From assembly GCA_902705825.1 (NCBI GenBank), contig CACSIL010000050.1, positions 136,038-200,037 on the forward strand: a DNA stretch of 64,000 nucleotides. The letters are read 5' to 3'. The DNA is from Halioglobus japonicus. GTDB taxonomy: Bacteria; Pseudomonadota; Gammaproteobacteria; Pseudomonadales; Halieaceae. The notes beneath the pieces are model-generated. The model did not search any database, had not been told where the DNA came from, and saw only the letters and a list, made by a program, of their open reading frames with translations. The position numbers were made by a program, and so were the translations under genes. Of this stretch, positions 9,533 to 18,669 are shown piece by piece. The number at the start of each line of letters is the position of its first letter. Within the stretch, counting starts at the first letter, position 1.

Positions 9533-11122
9533 CTAATCAACCTTCGGTGGCGTCTGGAAGCTATGGTGCGGTGGCGGTGAACTCAGCGTCCACTCAAGCC
9601 CTTCGGCTCCCTCCCAGACTCTATCGCTGGCCGGCTCACCCCGACGTCGCGAGGTAATCATGTTGTAGACGAATATCAGTTGGCTGAAACCGAATACGAA
9701 GGCCCCGCAGGAGGATATAAAGTTGAAGTCGACAAACTGCAGCGCGTAATCGGGTATGCGCCGCGGCATGCCAGCCAGACCCAGAAAGTGCTGAGGGAAG
9801 AACAGTACATTGACTGATATCGTTGATAACCAGAAATGCCATTTGCCCAGGCGCTCGTTGTACATGCGGCCCCAAAACTTGGGGTACCAGTAGTAGGCGC
9901 CAGCTATAAAGGCAAACGTTAAGCCATTGACCAGCACATAGTGGAAATGCGCCACGACAAAGTAGGAATCGTGATACTGGAAGTCAGCCGGTGCCACCGC
10001 AAGCATAACCCCTGTGCACCCGGCGAATGTGAACATGAAAACGAAGGCAATAGAGAACAACATCGGCGTCTCAAAGCTGATCGAGCCGCGGAACATGGTG
10101 GTAATCCAGTTGAAGACCTTCATGCCGGTAGGTACTGCTATCAGCATGGTCGCCAGCATAAAGTACAGCTGCGCACCATAGGGCATGCCGCTGGTAAACA
10201 TATGGTGTGCCCAGACGATGTAGGACAGTATGCCGATGAGTATCGTTGCCGCGACCATTGTGCGATAGCCAAACAACGGTTTGCGGCTGAATGTTGGAAT
10301 GACCTGAGAGATGATGCCAAATGCCGGTAGCGCGAGGACATAAACCTCGGGGTGACCGAAAAACCAGAAGATATGCTGAAACAGCAGCGGGTCGCCACCA
10401 CCGGCTGCATCGAAAAAGGAGGTGCCGAAATTGCGATCAAATAACATCATGGTCACCGCTCCCGCCAGTACCGGCATGATGCCGATCAGCAAAAAGGCAG
10501 TAACCAGCCAGGTCCAGACGAATACGGGCAGTTTCATCCAGGTCATGCCCGGCGCACGCATGGTGAAAATGGTGGTGATAATGTTGATGGAGCCCATGAT
10601 CGAGGATAAGCCGAGCATATGCACGGCAAAGATCATGTAGTCAGTACTGGGCGGGCCGTAGGTGGTGGACAGCGGTGCGTACATGGTCCAGCCGAAATTA
10701 GGTGCCCCACCATCCATAAACAGGGTGCTGATCAACATGATTGTTGCGCTGGGAAGCAGCCAGAAGCTCATGTTGTTCAGGCGTGGCAGGGCCATGTCTG
10801 GCGCGCCTATCATCATCGGTATCAGCCAGTTCGCGAACCCGACTGCGACCGGCATGATAAAACCAAACAGCATGATCAGGCCGTGCATGGTGGTTAATGT
10901 ATTGAAAAAATTGGGCTCTACAAACTGTAACCCCGGAACAAACAACTCCGCGCGTATGCATAGCGCCAGGGTGCCGCCGACAAAGAGATTCAGCAGTGCT
11001 GTGCACAGATACAGCGTGCCGATGTCCTTGTGGTTTGTGGCGGTGGTCCAGCGCGTGATAAAGGATATCACGCGTCTGGGGACGCTCTGTTGACCCGCTG
11101 CAGCGGGCACTCCGTTAGCCAT
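9533..11122 (-). CDS. ctaD: Cytochrome c oxidase subunit I
   Basis: The 529-residue catalytic subunit of an A-family heme-copper oxidase with twelve transmembrane helices. Visible signatures are MHGLIMLFGFIMP (heme a region), GAPDMALPRLNN (D-channel aspartate), HIFWFFGHPEVYVLALP (CuB His and its cross-linked Tyr), the W-A-H-H-M-F CuB histidine pair, and HFHYVLVNG with the late heme ligands. A GGAG lies about 8 nt before the ATG. It follows subunit II by 36 nt and leads Cox11 by 3 nt. It reduces O2 to water while pumping protons. Confidence 0.98.
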   Translation of the reverse strand: MANGVPAAAGQQSVPRRVISFITRWTTATNHKDIGTLYLCTALLNLFVGGTLALCIRAELFVPGLQFVEPNFFNTLTTMHGLIMLFGFIMPVAVGFANWLIPMMIGAPDMALPRLNNMSFWLLPSATIMLISTLFMDGGAPNFGWTMYAPLSTTYGPPSTDYMIFAVHMLGLSSIMGSINIITTIFTMRAPGMTWMKLPVFVWTWLVTAFLLIGIMPVLAGAVTMMLFDRNFGTSFFDAAGGGDPLLFQHIFWFFGHPEVYVLALPAFGIISQVIPTFSRKPLFGYRTMVAATILIGILSYIVWAHHMFTSGMPYGAQLYFMLATMLIAVPTGMKVFNWITTMFRGSISFETPMLFSIAFVFMFTFAGCTGVMLAVAPADFQYHDSYFVVAHFHYVLVNGLTFAFIAGAYYWYPKFWGRMYNERLGKWHFWLSTISVNVLFFPQHFLGLAGMPRRIPDYALQFVDFNFISSCGAFVFGFSQLIFVYNMITSRRRGEPASDRVWEGAEGLEWTLSSPPPHHSFQTPPKVD

Positions 11123-11158
11123 GACTCCGGTTCCTCGATGCGTCGGGTTGCGCTGTCA

Positions 11159-12265
11159 TCATTGTCGGCGCGCCTGTATTTGTGAAGGCTGTACCAGGTC
11201 ACCGGTGTCGTGTTCCCAGGCGTTGCGTTCGTAGGTGATAATTGCCGCCAGTTCCTCGTCATCCAGTTGCGGAGCGAAGGCCTGCATGGCGGTATTCGGG
11301 ACGCCATTCATCACCACATCGATATGCCGGTTGATATCGGACCCGGTGGTGATAGAGCTGTCTCGCAGCGACGGGAAAGTGGGCGGCATGCCGCTGCCGT
11401 CGTATTTATGGCAAGCGCCGCAATGTTGATCATACAGCGCTGCACCGCGTTTCATCGCCTCAGGCAGAGTGAGATCGCTGCGTGAGCCCTGTGCCGTTTT
11501 GGCAGCACTGGCGCGTTCTGCGATCCATTTATCGTATTCGGCAGGTGGTACAGCTTTCACCACAATGGGCATGAAGCCGTGGTTAACACCGCACAGTTCT
11601 GCGCATTGTCCGCGATAGATTCCCGGCTCCTGAATGCGAGCCCATGCCTCGTAGACATAACCGGGTACGGCATCGCGCTTGATACCGAGTTCAGGTACCC
11701 ACCAGGAGTGGATTACGTCGTTGGAAGTTACAACAAAGCGTACTTTGCGATCGGTCGGTAATACCAGTGGCTCGTCGACCTCCAACAGGTAAAACTCATT
11801 CTTCTCCTCAACGCCTATCACTTCTTCTATAGGTGTCGACAGCGTGCTGAAAAAGCCGACACCTTGATCGAGGTACTCGTACTGCCATTTCCACTGGTGC
11901 CCGGTGATTTTTACGGTCAGGTCGGCGGCGTCGTAGTCATCCATCTCAATCAGTACGCGGATGGAGGGAATGGCGATGGCGGTGATGATTATCAGCGGTA
12001 CTATCGTCCACATCAGTTCGAGCAGGTTGTTCTTCGAAAAAGTGGCGGCGACGGCGCCTTTTGATTTTCGGTGCCTGATCAGGGAAAAAATGATCACGCC
12101 GTAGACCACTGCCATGATCCCGACAACGATCCAGATCACATACATGTGCAAGCCGTAAATATCCTGGCTGACGGGCGTTACCCCCCGTGGCATGTTGATC
12201 TGGGCGTTGACCAGGGCAGGGCTGAGTAACAGGCATGCCCCCAACAAGCGAAACAGGCCTACCAT
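11159..12265 (-). CDS. ctaC: Cytochrome c oxidase subunit II with C-terminal cytochrome c domain (caa3 type)
   Basis: A 368-residue subunit II. It has a signal peptide (cleavage near VNA-QIN), two transmembrane helices, and a periplasmic cupredoxin domain with the CuA ligands in HSWWVPELG and C-A-E-L-C-G-V-N-H-G-F-M. A C-terminal class I cytochrome c domain follows, with the heme motif C-G-A-C-H and a Met in the G-S-G-M-P-P-T-F-P region. The fused heme c classifies the enzyme as caa3-like. The chosen ATG overlaps the 3' end of the upstream cytochrome gene by 7 nt. The longer open frame upstream (to 12433) only reads through that gene in another frame, so it is not used. Confidence 0.95.
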   Translation of the reverse strand: MVGLFRLLGACLLLSPALVNAQINMPRGVTPVSQDIYGLHMYVIWIVVGIMAVVYGVIIFSLIRHRKSKGAVAATFSKNNLLELMWTIVPLIIITAIAIPSIRVLIEMDDYDAADLTVKITGHQWKWQYEYLDQGVGFFSTLSTPIEEVIGVEEKNEFYLLEVDEPLVLPTDRKVRFVVTSNDVIHSWWVPELGIKRDAVPGYVYEAWARIQEPGIYRGQCAELCGVNHGFMPIVVKAVPPAEYDKWIAERASAAKTAQGSRSDLTLPEAMKRGAALYDQHCGACHKYDGSGMPPTFPSLRDSSITTGSDINRHIDVVMNGVPNTAMQAFAPQLDDEELAAIITYERNAWEHDTGDLVQPSQIQARRQ

Positions 12266-13806
12266 AGTGAATAATCCTTGTTGGGCTGGGCCTGCTTGGC
12301 CATGTATTTCACCGCTGAGATCACTTCTTCTCCGGTGCAGGAGGTGCAACCCCCTTTCGCGGGCATGGCATTGATACCTTGAAGTGTATTGTGCAACAGT
12401 ACATCGAAGTTCTTGTCGAGGAGCACGGCCCATTGTTGTTTGTCGCCCAGCACCGGTGCGCCGAGCTTGCCCTGGTTGTGGCAGGTGGCACAGGACTCTT
12501 TATAGACCTGCTTGCCGATTTCCGCACTTGTGGCCTGCGCACGCGGCAACTTCACTTTATCGGTGTAAATTCGCCACTGTGAGGACGTAAGTGCTTTCTT
12601 GATGATGTAATCCACGGCCGCTTCAACGTCATCGTTGTCGCAGGTCACGCAGGCACCGCGCGCCGGCATATTGTTGTACCCGTTAACGGCGTGTCGGTAG
12701 AGTGCCGATATCGGTCTGGCCTGCAGTCGCCGCCACCAATTGTCGCTATCCTTGATGCGCGGTGCGCCGGCCTCGCCGTTGACGTGACATACGTTACAGG
12801 CATTCCAGAATACTTGCTCTCCGCGTTTCAGGCGTGGCTGGTTCGCCTTGATATCGGCAGCATTGTAATGTTGTTTACTCTGTATGGACTTCAGGTACTC
12901 GGCGACCGCCATTGCATCGGCATCTGTCATATGCCCCATGCTGTTGTGGTTTACGTCGGCCATTGGGCCGCGCACGCTGCCAGCTTTGTTGATCAATTCG
13001 CCGTCAGCAAACACATCTGCTACCTGATACTGTTTCGCCGTTTCCAGGCCGAGTCGGGTAATATCCGGTGCCCAGTATCCCTCGATCAATTGACCTGTCA
13101 GGTAGTATTTGTCCTTGGATGCGCCCAGCAGGTTCATCGGTGTGTGGCACATACTGCAGTGCCCTAGACCTTCTACTATATACGCGCCTCGATTCCAGGC
13201 ATCTGATTTGGATTTGTCGGGCACGAAATCGCCGCGATCGGGATAAAAGAACAGCATCTTCCAGCCGTACTGCGCCAGTCGAACATTCGCGGGGAATGGC
13301 AGGGTGTTACCCTTGTTCTCAAGGTTGACCGGGGGGATGGCCTGCAAGTAGGCCCACAAGTCTTTGAGATCCGACTCCGTCACTCTGTTGAAGTAAACAT
13401 AGGGGAAGGCGGGGAAGGAATTCGATCCATCGGGCCTGATGCCTTCCTTCATTACCTGGATGAAATCTGCCTCACTCCATTTTCCCAGTCCTGTTTCTGT
13501 ATCCGGCGTAATGTTGGGTGTATAGAAGGTTCCAAACGGCGTCGGGATCGGCAGGCCGCCGGCAAATGCCTCGCCGCCGTCAGTCGTTGTGTGGCAGGCG
13601 ATGCAATCACCCATTTGCGCGAGGTACTCGCCGCGGCGTACGGCCTCAGCCTGAGCGCCCGTGCCGTACCTGACCTTCGGATAATCGGGGTAGGTGGTGA
13701 TGAACTCAAGTTTCTTTGAAATAGGGTGGAAAGCATGGCTGTCTGGTGCTGCCAGCAGCGTACAAAAAATAAGCAGTCCGAGTAGTGGAAGGCATTCCCG
13801 TTTCAA
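12259..13806 (-). CDS. Tetraheme c-type cytochrome, first gene of the oxidase operon
   Basis: A 515-residue exported cytochrome (signal peptide about 1-25) with a TTG start. Four heme-binding CxxCH motifs are present: C-I-A-C-H (68-72), C-S-M-C-H (217-221), C-N-V-C-H (337-341) and C-A-T-C-H (439-443). The N-terminal half resembles the diheme cytochrome subunits of membrane alcohol/sugar dehydrogenases. The C-terminal half is two cytochrome c5-like domains, each ending in a CxxC (386-389, 487-490) not followed by His, which matches the conserved c5 disulfide rather than a heme site. It overlaps the subunit II gene by 7 nt and probably feeds electrons to the caa3 oxidase. No dehydrogenase catalytic subunit lies beside it. 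Confidence 0.88.
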   Translation of the reverse strand: MKRECLPLLGLLIFCTLLAAPDSHAFHPISKKLEFITTYPDYPKVRYGTGAQAEAVRRGEYLAQMGDCIACHTTTDGGEAFAGGLPIPTPFGTFYTPNITPDTETGLGKWSEADFIQVMKEGIRPDGSNSFPAFPYVYFNRVTESDLKDLWAYLQAIPPVNLENKGNTLPFPANVRLAQYGWKMLFFYPDRGDFVPDKSKSDAWNRGAYIVEGLGHCSMCHTPMNLLGASKDKYYLTGQLIEGYWAPDITRLGLETAKQYQVADVFADGELINKAGSVRGPMADVNHNSMGHMTDADAMAVAEYLKSIQSKQHYNAADIKANQPRLKRGEQVFWNACNVCHVNGEAGAPRIKDSDNWWRRLQARPISALYRHAVNGYNNMPARGACVTCDNDDVEAAVDYIIKKALTSSQWRIYTDKVKLPRAQATSAEIGKQVYKESCATCHNQGKLGAPVLGDKQQWAVLLDKNFDVLLHNTLQGINAMPAKGGCTSCTGEEVISAVKYMAKQAQPNKDYSLW

Positions 13807-14039
13807 GGCTCGTGCCCCATGGCAAAAAGTAAGACCTGAACACTACAAGAATTGCCGCAGTCATTGCAAGCGGCCTTCATGGTCTTTGGTAATTCGAAAG
13901 ACAATTTCCCTGTGGGGGTGTCAATCTGGGCCGTTAGGGTGGCGCTATTGCCGAGGTGTATCAGGTGATGTGGAGCGTGAAAGTGCTTGCTGTTGCTGTG
14001 GCAGCTTGAATCTATTTGCGCGGTAAGGTTAAGGCCTGG

Positions 14040-16250
14040 CTATGGCTCATCAATCCGGTTGAGTAAGACGAGAGTATTATTGTCAGCGCTATTGCCGACA
14101 TACACCTCGTAGTGCAGCGGTTCGAAGACAAACTCGCCGCTATCGCAGCAGTAGTATTGCAGTTCTTCAAACATCACATCCAGTGTGACGGATTCCTTTT
14201 CCCCTGCGCTTATAGAGACTTTTTCAAAGCCCTTCAGCAGCTTGCGGGGTCGCTCTACTGCAGACCCGGGAAATCCGACATACACCTGAACCACTTCCTT
14301 TCCATCGCGGTGCCCGGTGTTGGTAACATCAACGCTTACCCGAATGCGATCCTCCATCAGTGCTGCGGTATGATTGGATTGTATGAATGTGGTATAGCTC
14401 AAGCCGTGACCAAAGGGATACATCGGTTTAATATTGTTTTTATCGAGTAGGGTGTAACCGTGGTAGTAATCGTATCTGAACTCATTCTCTGTGTTACTGA
14501 AAACGGGAAGGTCACTCTCGCGGTACGGTGTACTGAAAGGTAGCTTGCCGCTGGGATTCACCTCACCAAACAGGATTCTCGCGAGCGCATTCCCTCCCTC
14601 CATACCGGCGTACCAGTTATACAGTATGGCGGGCACCTGTTCGTCCCATTCTGCGGTCATAATCATGCTGCCGGCGATAAGGTTTACCACGGTATTGGGG
14701 TTGATGCGCCCTATCGCCTTGATCATTCGGGCCTGCGAGTCACGTACTCCCAGTTTGATGCGATCACCTCCGACACCTTTGCCTTCCTCGTCTGACGCCA
14801 CCATGTTGTGCTGACCGAAGCGCAGCAGTTTACCGGCAATCCAGGCTTTCACATGGTGGCCGGCATTTTTGTAAATTCGGGTTAGAAGGCTGTAGTCAGC
14901 TGCTTCATCCGGCACCAGAAACTCGCCTTCATCGGATGCATTGCAGCCTGCAAATATGAGAACAGCATCTACTTCGCTGGCCAGCGCGCGCGCTTTCTCC
15001 AGTTCGCTGTCGCTGCAGTGAATCAGTTCTACTGAGTCGCCGAGGTAGTCCCGCAATCCGCGCATTGGTGAAACGGTGTATCTGGGGCGTATTGAGCTGC
15101 TGCCGTGGTCGCCAAGATTGGACGAGCGTGCAAAATCTCCAACGAGCAGCAGTCGTTTGACAGATTTCTCCAAAGGTAAAACGTCGCCTTCATTCTTGAT
15201 GAGGGCCATTGATTCTTCCGCGACTTTGCGAGTGAGAGCTGTGTGCCGAGTGCAGGAAACGAGTTTCTCATTGTAAATCTCCTGATCCGGATTGTCGGTA
15301 AAAGCCAGGGTGGTCTCCAGCACACGCCGGACCGAGGAATCCACCACCGCAAGATCGATGTCGCCGCGCTCAACCATGGCCACGATATTCCGGTCGTAGT
15401 GAATCGGGGCCGGCATCTCTACATCCATACCGGCATTGAGTGCCTTTGCCGGATCTCTAATGCCAAAGAAAAAGTCCGAGATGTGAAAGCCTTCAAAGCC
15501 CCATTTTTCGCGGGCAATCTCTGTTAGCAGTTTTCGGCTTTCGCAGATGTGCTCTCCCTCAAAAAGGTTGTACGCGCCCATCAGGGAGGCGGCTCCCCCC
15601 TTAACGACACATTTTTTGAAATGGGGTAGATACACCTCGTGCAGTGTGCGTTCATCGGCGTGGACATTGACTCTGTAGCGGGAGTTCTCGATGTTGTTCA
15701 TGGCATAGTGCTTCACACAGCCCATAACATTGTGCGACTGCACAGATTCGGTTAAAGCCAGCCCGAACTCACCTACATGGTAGGGGTCTTCGCCATAGGT
15801 TTCCTGGGCGCGGCCCCAGGCTGGGTGGCGCAATAGATTAATGCAGATGCCGGCGAAAAAATTGCCGCCCTTAAACGCGCGTACTTCCCGGCCGATGACA
15901 TCGCCAACCTCGCGCTCGAGGTTGCGATCAAAGCTTGCGCCGCGGGCGATGGAGACAGGGAAGCAGCTTGCAAAGCCCATGGTGACACCCCGGGGGCCAT
16001 CGGAAAATCCAATGCCAGGTACTCCCAGCCGTTTGCAACCAAATGTGGGTATTGGCCGTGCGTTGTAAATGCTCCCCAGCTTCTTCACATAACTCAGCCA
16101 GATAAAGCGAAACAAGTCCCAGTTGCCGGTCAGCAGGCGGGCTTTTTCCAGCAAACTCATCTGAGCGTGAATGTCAGCTGCCTTTTTCTTTATGACGGCG
16201 CGTTCCGCACCAATTTTTTCATAAAACATCTGTATCGTTACCCGGGGCAT
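14040..16250 (-). CDS. Glycoside hydrolase family 3 protein (beta-glucosidase-like)
   Basis: A 736-residue GH3 enzyme with the usual three parts. The N-terminal barrel has F-S-D-G-P-R-G-V, the K-H-Y-A-M-N-N substrate loop and the nucleophile segment GFHISDFFFG. The alpha/beta sandwich region runs from about 330. The C-terminal fibronectin-III-like domain has VDVTNTGHRDGKEVVQVY. The nucleophile loop reads S-D-F where most family members have S-D-W. No signal peptide is visible, so the enzyme is probably cytoplasmic, acting on imported beta-glycosides. The ATG at 16250 has no strong ribosome binding site; a second ATG at 16229 is an alternative. The gene is divergent from the lipase-like gene at 16444, separated by 193 bp. 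Confidence 0.9.
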   Translation of the reverse strand: MPRVTIQMFYEKIGAERAVIKKKAADIHAQMSLLEKARLLTGNWDLFRFIWLSYVKKLGSIYNARPIPTFGCKRLGVPGIGFSDGPRGVTMGFASCFPVSIARGASFDRNLEREVGDVIGREVRAFKGGNFFAGICINLLRHPAWGRAQETYGEDPYHVGEFGLALTESVQSHNVMGCVKHYAMNNIENSRYRVNVHADERTLHEVYLPHFKKCVVKGGAASLMGAYNLFEGEHICESRKLLTEIAREKWGFEGFHISDFFFGIRDPAKALNAGMDVEMPAPIHYDRNIVAMVERGDIDLAVVDSSVRRVLETTLAFTDNPDQEIYNEKLVSCTRHTALTRKVAEESMALIKNEGDVLPLEKSVKRLLLVGDFARSSNLGDHGSSSIRPRYTVSPMRGLRDYLGDSVELIHCSDSELEKARALASEVDAVLIFAGCNASDEGEFLVPDEAADYSLLTRIYKNAGHHVKAWIAGKLLRFGQHNMVASDEEGKGVGGDRIKLGVRDSQARMIKAIGRINPNTVVNLIAGSMIMTAEWDEQVPAILYNWYAGMEGGNALARILFGEVNPSGKLPFSTPYRESDLPVFSNTENEFRYDYYHGYTLLDKNNIKPMYPFGHGLSYTTFIQSNHTAALMEDRIRVSVDVTNTGHRDGKEVVQVYVGFPGSAVERPRKLLKGFEKVSISAGEKESVTLDVMFEELQYYCCDSGEFVFEPLHYEVYVGNSADNNTLVLLNRIDEP

Positions 16251-16443
16251 TCGGCCGTTATGTTGGCAGGGGTATCATCCTTCATAATGGCCTGTATTCC
16301 CACCCTATGCGGCCGTCCTATTTATCAACGCAGGATTTGGGCCGTGGTGGAAGGTTTTGTAAAAAAGTGCATTTACTGGCGGTTATGCCAAGCACAGCGG
16401 CTACTATGTAATGAAGCGTCAGGTTTAGGCAAAGGAGAGGTAG

Positions 16444-17883
16444 ATGAAACCCATTCTGTTAGTGCACGGCTACTCGTCAGAAGGAGAGGATAACAGCGTT
16501 AGCGAAATCTACGGGACACTACCTGATGACCTTCGTCGAGAGTTCGGCGCCAATACTATTCGCAAGCTGAACTTGAGCCGCTGGCTCAGCCTGAACGATG
16601 GTGTACGTCTGGATGATGTCAGTTATGCGATGGATAGAGCCCTTCGCTCGCCGGAGTACAACGATCTGCTCGAGGGCGGTTTCCATGTGGTAATACACTC
16701 CACCGGTGCCCTTGTAGTTAGAAACTGGATACGAATGTTCAGCCCGAAGCCCTCACCGGTTGAGAACTTTGTGCACTTGGCAGGGGCCAATTTTGGCAGT
16801 GGATTGGCGCATGTTGGCAAGGCTCAGATTATTCGCTGGGCGCGCTACCTGGGAACCGGCTCGCAGGGTGGCAGACACATTCTGGATGAGCTTGAGTTCG
16901 GCAGCTGGAAGACCCTGGATTTGCACCTGCACTTCCTCGAGAAAGGTAACAATATGCGCGAGGACTATCAGGTGCAAGAGTTCTGTATTGCCGGCTCACA
17001 AACGACCAAGGTTTTGCGTGCTGCGCCGATTCGCTACGTGAAGGAGGATTCATCCGATAACACCGTCAGGACCAGTGCAGCCAACCTCAATTACACACGC
17101 GTACATATTGCGCCGACCAGCGATGCGCGTCAGCTATCGGTAGACGAGTTGAAGCGTCTTGTTAAGGAAAGGAAGAAGGATCAGAGTGTTCGCGATAGCA
17201 ACTATGCAGTAGAGGTGTATCGAAGCCATCCCGAAGTGCCGTTCTCGGTTGCCTATGAGACGGCACATTACGGTGAAAAAATCGGCATAGTTTCCGGCTC
17301 CAGAAATCGCAAAGAAGTCATACCAAAGCTCAAGCGCGCTCTGCAGACGCCGTTGGACGATACGGGCTATGCCAGTACACGGGAGTACTTTGAGGATCAG
17401 CATCAGCGCACATTTGACCGGGTGGGCGGATTAAAGACATCACCGCTGGGGTGGAGCAAGCAAGCGCAGTATGAAGCGCATGCCCAGATTATTTTCAGGT
17501 TGAAAGATCAGTACGGAGAGGGCGTAAAGCAGTTCGATATCACCTTCAGAACAAGTGACAGGTCAGCGAAAAAAGTGTCGCTGGAGTCCCTCATCGAAGA
17601 TGACCATAAGAATAAGGAAGACGATGGAACCATCACATTCTATCTCCGGACACAGGAATTCAAGAAATCCCTCTGGCTGGACAGGATGAGCATCATCGCA
17701 CCAACGCGTCTGGAGATATTTGCCACAGAGTCGGACGGACAGGAGATAGAGTATCTACCGGTGAACTTGCAACTGAGTTCCGATTTTCTTCGCGATATTG
17801 TAAAGAGCTTCCAAACAACTATTATTGATGTTGAGATGTTGCGGCTGCCAACAGGGAAAGTGTTTGAGATTCACGAGGTTTAG
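16444..17883 (+). CDS. Alpha/beta-hydrolase (lipase/esterase-like) with unknown C-terminal domain
   Basis: A 479-residue protein. It opens with the alpha/beta-hydrolase oxyanion-hole segment K-P-I-L-L-V-H-G-Y and has a nucleophile elbow in VIHSTGALVVRNW (x-H-S-x-G, Ser about residue 84), followed by a VHLAGANFGSG strand. This layout is like PGAP1/triacylglycerol-lipase-type hydrolases. The region after about residue 260 is not recognised; it is mainly beta and charged. No signal peptide is present, so a cytoplasmic site is likely. AAAGGAGAGGTAG just before the ATG gives a strong ribosome binding site. Substrate is unknown. Confidence 0.75.
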   Translation: MKPILLVHGYSSEGEDNSVSEIYGTLPDDLRREFGANTIRKLNLSRWLSLNDGVRLDDVSYAMDRALRSPEYNDLLEGGFHVVIHSTGALVVRNWIRMFSPKPSPVENFVHLAGANFGSGLAHVGKAQIIRWARYLGTGSQGGRHILDELEFGSWKTLDLHLHFLEKGNNMREDYQVQEFCIAGSQTTKVLRAAPIRYVKEDSSDNTVRTSAANLNYTRVHIAPTSDARQLSVDELKRLVKERKKDQSVRDSNYAVEVYRSHPEVPFSVAYETAHYGEKIGIVSGSRNRKEVIPKLKRALQTPLDDTGYASTREYFEDQHQRTFDRVGGLKTSPLGWSKQAQYEAHAQIIFRLKDQYGEGVKQFDITFRTSDRSAKKVSLESLIEDDHKNKEDDGTITFYLRTQEFKKSLWLDRMSIIAPTRLEIFATESDGQEIEYLPVNLQLSSDFLRDIVKSFQTTIIDVEMLRLPTGKVFEIHEV

Positions 17884-18232
17884 TTCAATCGGTAAAATTC
17901 TTTGGTCGTGCACCTGGCCCGGTGCGTTGCTGCGCCTGAGCGGTGTCCCATGCGTTTGGAGAACTGTACGGTTGGTAAGAAAACCTTTGCACTACGTTGC
18001 TTCTGCGTCTTAAATATAGCCTTTCTCAAATCACGCTGTTGGCATTCTATGCGACGGTGCTTGATGTCGGTGGGTCATCCTGAGGTGTCCTGGACAATGG
18101 GATCTTGGCGTAATTTGAACGGGTGCTGTGTGCGAAAGTCAGGCGGCAGAGGGTGTGGTAGCTGTATTTTTGCACGTCAGGTTTGTACACAGATAACCAG
18201 CTAACTGAAATACAGGTAACGAGGAGTAAGCG
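17884..18232. other. Gene-free stretch before the cupin gene
   Basis: About 350 bp without a convincing gene. A frame of about 100 codons (17902-18204) is open but has a Cys/Arg-rich, non-protein-like composition and no ribosome binding site. The last 15 bp hold the strong GAGGAG ribosome binding site of the cupin gene. No terminator-like hairpin stood out. Confidence 0.6.
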
Positions 18233-18619
18233 ATGATTCGATGCGTGCGGATATGGACAGGTGATGATCAGGAATCCTACTTTGAGGAGGGCTGTATCGA
18301 TCTCAATCCCGGCGTCCATGGTGACATGCTCAGCGACAAACTTTCGGTCACTAGCACGTCCTTTCAGGAAACGGCATCCGGTGGCACGCTGGCCTGGCAC
18401 ACAGCTCCGGTGCGCCAGCTAGTCGTCACTCTAAGTGGTACGCTGGATTTCGCAACGCGCGGGGGGCAGCACTTTCAGCTCGCACCCGGCGACATTCTAT
18501 TGGCGGAAGATACTGTCGGTGGCGGCCATACCTGGAAACTTGTCGACGAGCAGCCGTGGCGACGCGTTTATATTGTTCTGGCACCGGATGCGCCCGTACC
18601 GTTCAAGGCATTGAAGTGA
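18233..18619 (+). CDS. Small cupin-domain protein
   Basis: A 128-residue single cupin. The conserved beta-barrel is visible in W-H-T-A-P-V-R-Q-L-V-V-T-L-S-G (first cupin motif, with a His and Gln as possible metal ligands) and F-Q-L-A-P-G-D-I-L-L-A-E-D with GGGHTWK (second motif). Enzymatic role is unknown; such cupins may be isomerases, dioxygenases or regulators. ACGAGGAGTAAGCG before the ATG fixes the start. It lies 50 bp upstream of mqo on the same strand and may be co-transcribed with it. Confidence 0.8.
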   Translation: MIRCVRIWTGDDQESYFEEGCIDLNPGVHGDMLSDKLSVTSTSFQETASGGTLAWHTAPVRQLVVTLSGTLDFATRGGQHFQLAPGDILLAEDTVGGGHTWKLVDEQPWRRVYIVLAPDAPVPFKALK

Positions 18620-18669
18620 TACGGAATACTATCGCGGTGGCTTACGTAGGGTTGGCGGGGGAATAGCAT

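Noticed and set aside
11159-12433. Longer start of cytochrome oxidase subunit II at 12433
   Set aside because: The added 56 residues run through the upstream cytochrome gene in another frame and would remove the signal peptide at 12265.
12259-13806. CVTC and CTSC as fifth and sixth heme sites of the cytochrome
   Set aside because: Neither is followed by His; both sit where cytochrome c5 has a conserved disulfide.
17902-18204. 100-codon frame upstream of the cupin gene
   Set aside because: Cys/Arg/Gly-rich composition, no ribosome binding site, no family resemblance.
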